A stretch of DNA of 27,118 nucleotides from an uncultured Lachnospiraceae bacterium (GTDB lineage Bacteria > Bacillota > Clostridia > Lachnospirales > Lachnospiraceae). The notes below the pieces were generated by a model, which did not search any database, was not told where the DNA came from, and saw only the letters and a program-made list of their open reading frames with translations. The translations under genes were made by a program, and so were the position numbers. Each line of letters opens with the position of its first letter. The stretch's first letter is position 1. Positions 9,801-15,547 of the stretch are shown piece after piece. The DNA is taken from assembly GCA_910586025.1 (NCBI GenBank), contig CAJUIO010000047.1:1-27118 (forward strand). The letters are read 5' to 3'.

Positions 9801-9850
9801 ATGCAGCGGCAAAGGCATACATAGGATTTGTGCAGAAAATCAGCGAATAG
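6824..9850 (+). CDS. Large repeat protein with FliK-like C-terminal domain, flagellin-linked
   Basis: This 1008-residue protein is not identified by name; it may belong to the Lachnospiraceae DUF6240-type flagellar-associated proteins, which I recall but cannot verify. It contains at least eight loose copies of a helix-turn-helix-like unit with the pattern hydrophobic-x-x-x-G-x3-(T/N)-x2-N-(L/hydrophobic), for example NELDPTVENLYTARYSA (near residue 195), RELPFNLKNLFYIASRL (344), YNSMEMTEENFEEVRRSEAL (543) and NYGQSITADNLMAAGELL (752). The last ~130 residues look like the FliK/Flg_hook C-terminal fold: a strand pair around VNLKVIHG and VAVTMETQLLG, then a helix ending LAEEGLEMGDIRFI. ATG 6824 follows GAGGTG at 6814-6819. 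GTG 6797, behind AGGAG, is a reasonable alternative. The flagellin gene starts 14 bp after the stop, so hook/filament export or length control is a plausible role. Confidence 0.75.
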   Translation: MNINFERVDQDSARTHVNVDRGTTVYRGSKGTVRAPQNSFALDISGTVMDNNAYAGHGRTVEEVMQAAGQEDITARRNYMAVMSNTMSDEDFARLQKDGFHPGSTDIETVVTIVDRIKAALLKGGAEIIGYTDTLGDDQLREITGSETFARELRKQFERQDIPLTRQNAEAVMEAWGTMQEVGELPEGSVKYMVENELDPTVENLYTARYSAAGADRQGRGYYEAGAVSGYYAKKPERVDFEKLMPQIEKVIERAGLPVGEGTVKEAVWLIEKGIPLNEDTLLRTHRIGSLRLPEKEEDFAASAAAAIADGTPPAKTDITRTESLLWQAASIEEKTQQIEERAVDIVLERELPFNLKNLFYIASRLGREGQSFEPVPARGKEGGNLQARRLLEEVRLSMTVTANLRLLRSGFRIETAPMEELIKRLKEAEKQSDQCLVQETDAGEAGTKSGLYRQTLFVLESIRVAPAAIAAQVSEENTLPEVEASGRARQEQYRRAEQSYEPLMTAPRSDLGDSIRKAFQNVDDILEDLGKEITEQSRKVIRIMGYNSMEMTEENFEEVRRSEALLTRIVDQMKPGTVLSMIREGVNPLTMSLEELEEYLNDRPQDPAAEMESYSRFLYKMEQRNDITEEERSAYIGIYRLLRQVEKGDDAALGAMMQTGAEATLNNLLTAVRSSRRKHMDYAVSDEFGGIRSRSTERQSITEQIEKGYIRTRQQLEEAVDAGQTKTAQAEYDHMVFEEVRYAAGSEDEVLRQLMNYGQSITADNLMAAGELLKGAYDGFARFGRLVKRETDDSVRADSSVEEGGGDGFEFTEFPDALESREAASEAYEGLMSRMQQALENTAFTRTGSSLDVRGMSLLYKQISFMKSMAREENYEMPVRIGGEVTAVNLKVIHGKAGESKVAVTMETQLLGRCAAEFTVTEAGLSGYGICSSSQGSGLMSQKEDLLREMLAEEGLEMGDIRFIAGENLNLAEFSEKMSRDRIPGQTSDTLYAAAKAYIGFVQKISE

Positions 9851-9864
9851 AAAGGAAACAGGAT

Positions 9865-10971
9865 ATGAAAATCAATTATAATGCATCCGCAGTGATGGCG
9901 ACAAACTGCTTAAACAAAAATGACAAGAGGCTGGCGGCTTCCCTGGGAAGACTTTCCTCCGGCTATAAGATTGTAAACGCAAAAGACAATCCTTCGGGAC
10001 TTGCGCTTGCCAAGAGAATGAACGCACAGATCGAGGGTGTTAAGGCGGCGAATCAGAATGCGGGAGACGGCGTTTCCATCATTGAGGTGGCGGATGGAGC
10101 CATGAGTGAGATCCACGCAATGCTTCAGAGAATCAATGAGCTTGCGGTGAAGGCCAGTACAGGAACCCTGACAGACGGAGACAGGGAGGTTGTCAATCAG
10201 GAGGTTGTCCAGCTCAAGGCAGAGATCTCGAGAATCACGACCGACACTCAGTTTAACGGACAGACACTTCTGGACGGCTCCTTTGACCTCCGGGGATTTA
10301 CGGATAATGTGGATGCGAAGGTGGCATATTACAGCGATGAGACGGATGCGGGTCTTTACGAGATTGATGCAATGAATATTCAGTATGATGCCAATGGAAA
10401 CATTGACTTTATAGCGGCGCGCGATTCCTTTCAGGGAGGTACCGGGTTCCCGGCCGATGCCAAGGTTACCCAGACTGACGGGAATGTGGTTACGATCACG
10501 GGAGGCCAGGGCTTTGAGATCAAGCTGGAGTTTAAGGCGGCTGTCACCATGCCTCTTTCCATAGAGGTTGAGGGATTCGGCTCCCTGGATAAGCAGGTCG
10601 GAGCCAATGAGGGGCAGCAGATGGATATCCGTATCCCCAAGGTTTCGCTTGTAAATATGGGAATCTCCTCCATTGACCTCAGTACCGAGGAGGGTGCAAG
10701 GGACACCATTACAAGAACAGACGGAGCCATTAAATTTATTTCGAGTGTGAGGAGCCGGCTTGGCGCATACCAGAACCGTCTGGAGCATACTATTAACAGC
10801 CTGGATATTACGGAAGAGAATATGACATCCGCCTACAGCCGGATTATGGACACGGACATGGCCGAGGAGATGACGGAATATACCAATATGCAGGTTCTGG
10901 CTCAGGCAAGCACCTCCATGCTGGCCCAGGCAAACGAAAGGCCGTCTCAGGTGCTTCAGCTTCTGCAGTAG
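9865..10971 (+). CDS. fliC: Flagellin
   Basis: This is the filament subunit, exported through the flagellar type III apparatus. The 368-residue protein keeps both conserved ends: an N-terminal D0/D1 region with GRLSSGYKIVNAKDNPSGLA, a middle ending in TDTQFNGQTLLDGS, and a C-terminal D1/D0 region with ENMTSAYSRIMDTDMAEEMT and the terminal ANERPSQVLQLLQ. The central variable part (about residues 155-275) is short. The loop reads AKDNPSGLALAKRM where many flagellins have ADDAAGLAISEKM, marking a divergent clostridial type. The ATG follows a purine-rich AAAGGA site. It is sandwiched between the FliK-like gene and fliS, and no separate promoter is visible in the 14-bp gap, so it should be read from the sigma-D-like promoter. 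Confidence 0.95.
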   Translation: MKINYNASAVMATNCLNKNDKRLAASLGRLSSGYKIVNAKDNPSGLALAKRMNAQIEGVKAANQNAGDGVSIIEVADGAMSEIHAMLQRINELAVKASTGTLTDGDREVVNQEVVQLKAEISRITTDTQFNGQTLLDGSFDLRGFTDNVDAKVAYYSDETDAGLYEIDAMNIQYDANGNIDFIAARDSFQGGTGFPADAKVTQTDGNVVTITGGQGFEIKLEFKAAVTMPLSIEVEGFGSLDKQVGANEGQQMDIRIPKVSLVNMGISSIDLSTEEGARDTITRTDGAIKFISSVRSRLGAYQNRLEHTINSLDITEENMTSAYSRIMDTDMAEEMTEYTNMQVLAQASTSMLAQANERPSQVLQLLQ

Positions 10972-11006
10972 GTTCCGGAGCATACAGTTGAAAGGACGGT
11001 AAGAGA

Positions 11007-11483
11007 ATGACAAGGGAATTGAAGCAGCAGTTTACCCGAAGGATATCCGCGGCGAACAAAACGCAGCTTGTGGTAATCCTGTATGAAATGTTTCTGACTT
11101 ATATACAGGAGGCCCGGCAGGCTTTTGAGAATCAGGATACGGAAGGGTTCCGCCAGGGAATCAAAAGGGCAAAGGGATGCCTTCACGAGCTGATGATGTC
11201 TTTGAATTATGATTATGCGCTGGCCGGAAATCTGCTGGCACTGTATACGTTTTTTGACAGGCAGCTGACCAGGGCGGACGCAAGGAAGAGCGCGCAGGAG
11301 CTAGGTCACGTGGAGGCCATGATGAGAAAGCTTCATGACGCTTATGAGGCGGTCAGCGGCCAGGATACGTCGCCTGCAGTCATGGCCAATACTCAGACAA
11401 TCTATGCGGGACTTACCTACGGCAAAAATAACCTGACAGAAAATTTAGCTGATCAGGGAAGCAGCAGGGGCTTCCTTGCCTAA
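11007..11483 (+). CDS. fliS: Flagellar export chaperone FliS
   Basis: FliS binds the C-terminal D0 helix of flagellin in the cytoplasm, prevents premature polymerisation and delivers it to the export gate. The 158-residue protein shows the FliS four-helix pattern: LVVILYEMFLTYIQEARQAF, then GFRQGIKRAKGCLHELMMSL, LLALYTFFDRQLTRADARKS and LGHVEAMMRKLHDAYEAV. It is slightly longer than average (about 130), with an extra C-terminal tail. The ATG follows AAAGGA at 10991-10996. It lies 35 bp after the flagellin gene. Its last 39 bp overlap, tail to tail, the DUF2508 gene on the other strand. No clear intrinsic terminator follows. Confidence 0.9.
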   Translation: MTRELKQQFTRRISAANKTQLVVILYEMFLTYIQEARQAFENQDTEGFRQGIKRAKGCLHELMMSLNYDYALAGNLLALYTFFDRQLTRADARKSAQELGHVEAMMRKLHDAYEAVSGQDTSPAVMANTQTIYAGLTYGKNNLTENLADQGSSRGFLA

Positions 11484-11747
11484 AGGAGAAAGTTGTTCGT
11501 TTTCATCAGGCAGCATACACAGGTGTGCTGCCTGTTCCATCAGAAATTTGTACCGTTTCAAAACAGAATTCACTTCATAGATATAGCAGTCAATGAGATC
11601 CGGTTCAATCACATTGTCAAAGCCTGCATAGGCGGTTTCCAGAGCTATCTTTGTCTTTTCCAGATCGGAGAGCAGGGCGTTTCTTTCAATTTCCCGCTCT
11701 GACAGGGTTCGGTTGGTCTTTGAGGACTGGCTGAAAAACATCTTCAT
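11445..11747 (-). CDS. DUF2508 (YaaL-like) family protein
   Basis: This small (100 aa) cytoplasmic protein has unknown function. The core ALLSDLEKTKIALETAYAGF, the DP/EP-type turn (IEPDLIDCYIYEV) and the final KRYKFLMEQA match the DUF2508/YaaL pattern of two helices around an 'F-x(n)-(D/E)P-x-L-(I/V)D' turn. ATG at 11747 is chosen because GGGAG (11760-11756) precedes it with good spacing; an in-frame ATG at 11810 would place the start over the promoter. In Bacillus, yaaL sits between recR and bofA on one strand. Here it is turned away from bofA, and recR is not in the window. Its 3' end overlaps the fliS end by 39 bp. Confidence 0.75.
   Translation of the reverse strand: MKMFFSQSSKTNRTLSEREIERNALLSDLEKTKIALETAYAGFDNVIEPDLIDCYIYEVNSVLKRYKFLMEQAAHLCMLPDENEQLSPLGKEAPAASLIS
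11507..11534. other. Inverted repeat inside the DUF2508 gene, downstream of fliS
   Basis: CAGGCAGCA (11507-11515) and TGCTGCCTG (11526-11534) form a 9-bp stem around a 10-base loop, 24 bp past the fliS stop. No T tract follows on the plus strand. It could slow or partly terminate fliS-operon transcription in place of a standard terminator, or be incidental to DUF2508 codons. Confidence 0.3.
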
Positions 11748-11799
11748 ATTGGTTGCTCCCATCTGTGTGCACTGCGTCTGTTCTTTACATAATATTCCG

Positions 11800-11827
11800 A
11801 TAATATCCAATAATTACCTTTTAACAA
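11800..11827 (-). promoter_or_regulatory. Possible promoter for DUF2508 gene
   Basis: On the minus strand: TTGTTA (11827-11822), 16-bp spacer, TATTAT (11805-11800). The start near 11793 would give a leader of about 45 nt. The region is AT-rich, so chance matches are possible. Confidence 0.4.
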
Positions 11828-11849
11828 GTATAGACACAAAAAATATTGT
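11821..11849 (+). promoter_or_regulatory. Weak upstream promoter candidate toward bofA
   Basis: TTAACA (11821-11826), 17-bp spacer, TATTGT (11844-11849). It overlaps the minus-strand candidate almost exactly. It would leave a leader of about 145 nt, so it is the weaker of the two bofA candidates. Confidence 0.25.
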
Positions 11850-11935
11850 TTATACAGATGAGGACATAAGCGGGCACGGCTTTGGAGTCCGGCTGCGGGA
11901 TATTTGTCCGGCAAGGTGCCCGAAATGTGGAATAA

Positions 11936-11965
11936 TTGACAGTCCCGGGCATATAGTATTATGAA
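11936..11965 (+). promoter_or_regulatory. Candidate bofA promoter
   Basis: A perfect TTGACA -35 (11936-11941) is followed by TATTAT at 11957-11962 (15-bp spacing) or TATGAA at 11960-11965 (18-bp). Either gives a leader of about 30 nt before the bofA ATG. The suboptimal spacing suggests weak or activator-dependent use. I see no clear sigma-E or sigma-K match. Confidence 0.4.
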
Positions 11966-11999
11966 ATACCCGGTTCCTGTGACAGATAGGGGGATGAAG

Positions 12000-12272
12000 A
12001 TGGATATATACAGCGGTGTATTGTGGATTGTGGGAGTGCTTGCGGCGGTTTTAATGATAGGAGCCTTCAAAAGCCGTACGGAAATGGTGGTCAACTTTAT
12101 TCTCCGGGGAGTGCTGGGGATGCTGATGATCTATTTCGGGAATTATCTTTTCTCCGGACAGATGCCGGGAATTGAAATCGGTTATAATCCCATTACGTTT
12201 CTTGCTTCAGGCGCTCTTGGCTTCCCGGGGGTTCTGATGCTCTACGGCATCCACATTTATATGATGATTTAA
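12000..12272 (+). CDS. bofA: BofA family protein (pro-sigma-K processing inhibitor-like)
   Basis: This 90-residue integral membrane protein has two to three hydrophobic segments (WIVGVLAAVLMIGAF; FILRGVLGMLMIYFGNYLF; the C-terminal NPITFLASGALGFPGVLML). The last segment is the BofA signature (NP-x2-x-L-x3-G-x-LG-x-PG-x2-L). In Bacillus, BofA holds the SpoIVFB protease inactive in the outer forespore membrane until checkpoint release; by homology this one may act in sporulation. ATG 12000 is chosen because a GGGGG site (11989-11993) precedes it by six bases. The in-frame ATG codons at 11961 and 11994 lack a spaced site. Length fits the family. A strong terminator follows at 12296. Confidence 0.85.
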   Translation: MDIYSGVLWIVGVLAAVLMIGAFKSRTEMVVNFILRGVLGMLMIYFGNYLFSGQMPGIEIGYNPITFLASGALGFPGVLMLYGIHIYMMI

Positions 12273-12295
12273 CGAGCTGTTTGGTAAATTTTTAA

Positions 12296-12336
12296 AAGTC
12301 GGTAAGCCTTGAAAATACAGGGTTTTCCGGCTTTTT
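12296..12336 (+). terminator. Rho-independent terminator after bofA
   Basis: A stem of about 14 positions (12296-12309 with 12320-12333, one T-T mismatch plus G-U pairs) encloses a 10-base loop and runs into a TTTTT tract (12332-12336). It isolates bofA from the Tad operon. Confidence 0.75.
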
Positions 12337-12401
12337 CCAACGTTCAGGTGAGTGTGGATTTGTAACATTGTACCAAAATTTAAAAAAATACGATAAGCTA
12401 C

Positions 12402-12430
12402 TTTACAAGAGAAAAAATATTTAATATAAT
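12402..12430 (+). promoter_or_regulatory. Sigma-A type promoter of the Tad pilus operon
   Basis: TTTACA (12402-12407), 17-bp spacer, TATAAT (12425-12430). It is the only good promoter between the bofA terminator and the first tad gene. Transcription would begin near 12437. Confidence 0.8.
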
Positions 12431-12576
12431 TCACATTACAACGAAAGACAGTCTTAGTTATCTATTTTTAGTAATTTTATTCTGAAGGTCTTTGGAAAGT
12501 TTCCTTCCACCTTTTCGAGTAACAGTACCAATCAAGCAGCTTGACATCAAAATATCAAAACAGAAAGGGGATATCA
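12431..12576 (+). other. About 140-nt untranslated leader of the Tad operon
   Basis: Together with the terminator and promoter, this fills the roughly 300-bp gap between bofA and tadZ. It contains no ATG or GTG codon and no T-tailed hairpin. A modest dyad pairs GAAGG (12484-12488) with CCTTC (12503-12507). I do not recognise a cyclic-di-GMP or other known riboswitch core. The tadZ ribosome-binding site AGAAAGGGG (12562-12570) is at its end. Confidence 0.5.
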
Positions 12577-13596
12577 TTGAACAAAAGAATCCTTGCGGTT
12601 TTTGACGGTGAGGAGAGCTATGCATATCGTTTGATGGATTATATCAGCGAGAGGGAGAACGTTCCTTTCGAAATCCATGTCTTTACAAAGGCGGACATCT
12701 TCTTATCCTATGCGGAAAAGGAAGAAATCGAGTGCCTGCTCATATCGGAAAACGCATATCAACAGGAGATTGAAAAACTAAAAATACCTCACATTATCAT
12801 TCTCAGTGAGAACGGAACTAATTTAAACAGGGCTCTGTGTCATATCAATAAATATCAGTCCTGCCAGAATGTCCTGCGGGAGGTGATGGAGTACTACACG
12901 GAAAAGGCGCAGGATACCGGAACGGTTTTGAGAGTCGGAACGAAAAAGATGCACATCATTGGAATCTACACCCCGGTTGGGAGGTGTCTTCAGACTACAT
13001 TTTCATTGACTCTGGGCCAGATGCTGGCCCGTCGCGGAAAAACCCTTTATTTGAACTTTGAGGCATATTCAGGATTTGGGAGGATGCTGGGCAGAATATT
13101 CAAGAATGATATATCGGATCTGGTATATTATTTTAACTGTGCAAGAGAAAAGATATATTACCGTCTGGAAAGCATGGTGGAGAGTGTGAATGGGATGGAT
13201 TTTATCCCTCCGGCCATGATCTATCAGTCTCTTGTGGGGATCCGGGGAGCCCAGTGGGTGGATCTGTTCCGGGAGATCGAGAGAGTGAGCGAGTATGAGT
13301 ATCTCATTTTGGACCTGTCGGATTGTCTGGCGGATCTGTGGGAGGTGCTGCAAAGCTGCGACCACATATACACCATTGTGCGGGAAGATCCGCTTGCGGC
13401 AGCCAAGGTGGAACAGTATGAAAGAGCATTGGAGGACATGAAGTATGGGGGCATCATATCAAAGACAAAGAAATGGCGTCTTCCGGTTTTCAGACAGCTT
13501 CCTCTTCGTTTTGAGGAACTGACCTATGGAGAACTGGCAGCATATATCAGGAACGAAATATTCCCCGACCTGTTCGGGAAAAAAGACGGAGAATAG
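12577..13596 (+). CDS. tadZ: TadZ/CpaE-like pilus localisation protein with decayed P-loop
   Basis: The first gene of the Tad operon encodes 339 residues: an N-terminal receiver-like domain (RILAVFDGEESYAYRLMDYI, no obvious phospho-acceptor constellation) and a C-terminal MinD/ParA-like domain. TadZ/CpaE proteins place the Tad machine, often at a pole. The nucleotide loop reads YTPVGRCLQTTFS: Q139 stands where the P-loop Lys belongs, and no deviant-Walker Lys is seen earlier in the loop. The following LYLNFEA and the Walker B-like strand YLILDLSD are kept. The start is TTG at 12577, six bases after AGAAAGGGG; an upstream TTG at 12541 has no site. The tadA gene overlaps its 3' end by 71 bp. 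It could bind nucleotide weakly or not at all. Confidence 0.8.
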   Translation: MNKRILAVFDGEESYAYRLMDYISERENVPFEIHVFTKADIFLSYAEKEEIECLLISENAYQQEIEKLKIPHIIILSENGTNLNRALCHINKYQSCQNVLREVMEYYTEKAQDTGTVLRVGTKKMHIIGIYTPVGRCLQTTFSLTLGQMLARRGKTLYLNFEAYSGFGRMLGRIFKNDISDLVYYFNCAREKIYYRLESMVESVNGMDFIPPAMIYQSLVGIRGAQWVDLFREIERVSEYEYLILDLSDCLADLWEVLQSCDHIYTIVREDPLAAAKVEQYERALEDMKYGGIISKTKKWRLPVFRQLPLRFEELTYGELAAYIRNEIFPDLFGKKDGE

Positions 13597-14803
13597 CGGT
13601 GATCCTTCCGGGCTTCACGGCAGGATTATGGAGCGGCTCGATCTTTCAAGACAGATGAGCGAGGAGGAAATCAAGGAGATGATCGACGTGGAAATTCTCC
13701 GTGACGAAAAGGCCAGATATCTGGATCTGGAAACCAAGACGGCTCTGCGCAGGGAAATATTTTATGCCATCAGGCGGCTGGGAATCCTTCAGGATCTGAT
13801 TAATGATCCCGGGATAACGGAAATCATGGTAAACGGTACGGATCCTGTCTTTGTCGAAAGGGAGGGCAGACTCATACAGCTTTCGGTCTGCTTTGAAACC
13901 CGAGAAAAGCTGAATCATGTTATTCAGCAGATAGCGGCTGACTGCAACCGCGTGATCAACGAAGCCTCGCCCATTGTGGACGCGAGACTGAAGGACGGAT
14001 CAAGGGTCAATGCGGTGCTGTACCCGGTGGCTTTAAACGGACCGATTCTGACGATCCGGCGTTTCCCGGAGGAGGCTGTCACCATGGAGAAGCTGCTCGC
14101 GCTTGGCTCTGTCAATGAGGCGGCGGCCGGCTTTCTGAAAAAGCTCGTGAGAGCGGGGTGCAATATCCTGATCAGCGGCGGAACAGGCTGTGGAAAAACC
14201 ACCTTTCTGAATGCGCTGTCGGGGCTGATTCCCAGAGAGCAGAGGGTAATTACGATTGAGGACAGTGCAGAGCTTCAGCTTCAGGATCTGCCCAATCTGG
14301 TACGTATGGAGACGAGGAACGCAAACGTGGAGGGGTGCAGGGAAATCACTATAAGAGATCTGATCAGGACATCGCTTCGGATGCGCCCCGACCGTCTGAT
14401 CGTGGGCGAGGTCAGGGGAAAGGAGGCGGTGGACATGCTTCAAAGCATTAATGTTGGACACAGCGCAATGACAACGGTTCACGCCAACAGTGTGAGAGAT
14501 GTGGCAAGCCGGCTGGAAACCATGGTTCTTATGGGAATGGAGCTTCCGGTATCCGCCGTCAGAAAGCAGATCGTCTCAGGCTTTGATCTCATGATTCATC
14601 TGGGAAGGCTGCGGGACGGGAGCAGACATGTGCTGGAGATTGCAGAGCCCGTTTCCGGGCAGGACGGCACAGTGGCGCTCCATACTCTGTTCCGGTTTGA
14701 GGAACGGGGCGAGACTCGTGAGGGAAAGGTAATAGGGGAATTACTCAGAACAGGAGAACTGAAAAATAATGAAAAGCTTAAAATGGCCGGAATCACCGAA
14801 TAA
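13526..14803 (+). CDS. tadA: Tad secretion ATPase TadA/CpaF
   Basis: This hexameric type II/IV secretion ATPase powers Flp pilus assembly at the inner face of the membrane. Visible motifs are the CpaF N-terminal segment (MERLDLSRQMSEEEI), LINDPGITEIMVNG, the Walker A GGTGCGKTT (K224), the Asp box with ITIEDSAELQL, the Walker B region RPDRLIVGEVRG, and the His box MTTVHANS. All catalytic motifs are intact. The ATG at 13526 lies inside tadZ with GAGGA at 13513-13517. A shorter start at ATG 13628 would remove residues that look conserved (the helix before ERLDLS), so the overlap is favoured, but 13628 remains possible. Tight overlap with tadZ suggests translational coupling. Confidence 0.93.
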   Translation: MENWQHISGTKYSPTCSGKKTENSGDPSGLHGRIMERLDLSRQMSEEEIKEMIDVEILRDEKARYLDLETKTALRREIFYAIRRLGILQDLINDPGITEIMVNGTDPVFVEREGRLIQLSVCFETREKLNHVIQQIAADCNRVINEASPIVDARLKDGSRVNAVLYPVALNGPILTIRRFPEEAVTMEKLLALGSVNEAAAGFLKKLVRAGCNILISGGTGCGKTTFLNALSGLIPREQRVITIEDSAELQLQDLPNLVRMETRNANVEGCREITIRDLIRTSLRMRPDRLIVGEVRGKEAVDMLQSINVGHSAMTTVHANSVRDVASRLETMVLMGMELPVSAVRKQIVSGFDLMIHLGRLRDGSRHVLEIAEPVSGQDGTVALHTLFRFEERGETREGKVIGELLRTGELKNNEKLKMAGITE

Positions 14804-14846
14804 TCTGTTTTTTGCCATATCCGGTAAGGAGGAGGCTTGTCTGCTC

Positions 14847-15533
14847 ATGAAGGGCGCAGGAATCATGTTCCTTCTTGACTACTGTTTTTATCAGAGCCTG
14901 ACGGCGTTCTTTTTACTGCTGCCTGCAGGGTACTGGTTCTACCGCTCGGAAAAGAGACAGCTGATCAGTAAGAAGCGGCAGGAGGCCAGATGGCAGTTTA
15001 AGGAGATGCTGTCCCTTACGGTTGCCGGCCAGAAGGCGGGATATTCTGTGGAAAATGCACTTTTAAAAAGCTATGGAGACCTGGCCGGCCTTTATGGAGA
15101 GGACAGCGGCATCTGCAGGATGCTTCGTGAGGTTAAAAGCGGACTCGACAATCGCCTCCCTGTTACGGAGCTGCTTGGAAAAATGGGACAGGACTGCTCC
15201 ATTGAAGAGATAAAGGAGTTTGCGGAGGTATTTGCCATTGCAAAGGAGAGCGGCGGAAATATGACATCCGTTATGGAAAGAACAGCGGAGACAATCAGCA
15301 ATAAGGCGCAGACGGGCAGGGAGATCGAGACAATCCTGAGTGCAAGAAGGATGGAACAGAAGATTATGAATATCATGCCGTTCTTTCTTATCGTCTATAT
15401 CAATCTCACCTCTCCGGGGTATTTCGACGGACTATATCATTCCCCGTCCGGAACGCTTATCATGACATTCTGCCTCTTTATCTACATGGGAGCTTATTCT
15501 ATGGGGGTAAAGACCGCTTCTGTCAAAATATAA
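14847..15533 (+). CDS. tadB: Tad inner-membrane platform protein TadB
   Basis: This type II secretion F-domain protein pairs with TadC to form the membrane platform driven by TadA. It has a first membrane segment (LTAFFLLLPAGYWFY), a cytoplasmic helical domain (VAGQKAGYSVENALLKSY, FAEVFAIAKESGGNM, typical T2SSF sequence), and two C-terminal membrane segments (IMPFFLIVYINLTSPGYF and GTLIMTFCLFIYMGAYSM). At 228 residues it is short, lacking much of the usual N-terminus. ATG 14847 is preceded by AAGGAGGAGG (14826-14835). The alternative ATG 14769 overlaps tadA and would give 254 residues with no added domain. Confidence 0.88.
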   Translation: MKGAGIMFLLDYCFYQSLTAFFLLLPAGYWFYRSEKRQLISKKRQEARWQFKEMLSLTVAGQKAGYSVENALLKSYGDLAGLYGEDSGICRMLREVKSGLDNRLPVTELLGKMGQDCSIEEIKEFAEVFAIAKESGGNMTSVMERTAETISNKAQTGREIETILSARRMEQKIMNIMPFFLIVYINLTSPGYFDGLYHSPSGTLIMTFCLFIYMGAYSMGVKTASVKI

Positions 15534-15547
15534 GGAAAGGAGCCGAA

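Noticed and set aside
11507..11534. Standard terminator for the flagellar operon
   Set aside because: The stem is good but no T tract follows and it lies in DUF2508 codons; kept only as a low-confidence structure.
12380..12400. Sigma-D-like box TACGATAA upstream of the Tad operon
   Set aside because: No TAAA-like -35 lies 15 bases upstream, and the sigma-A promoter at 12402-12430 explains the operon better.
12541..12576. TTGACA at 12541 as a tad promoter, and TTG 12541 as the tadZ start
   Set aside because: No -10 box lies 16-18 bases downstream, and there is no ribosome-binding site for the TTG. TTG 12577 has AGAAAGGGG at ideal spacing.
12431..12576. Cyclic-di-GMP riboswitch in the Tad leader
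   Set aside because: Considered because such switches often precede pilus genes, but I could not match the conserved GEMM core or an aptamer-like stem arrangement.
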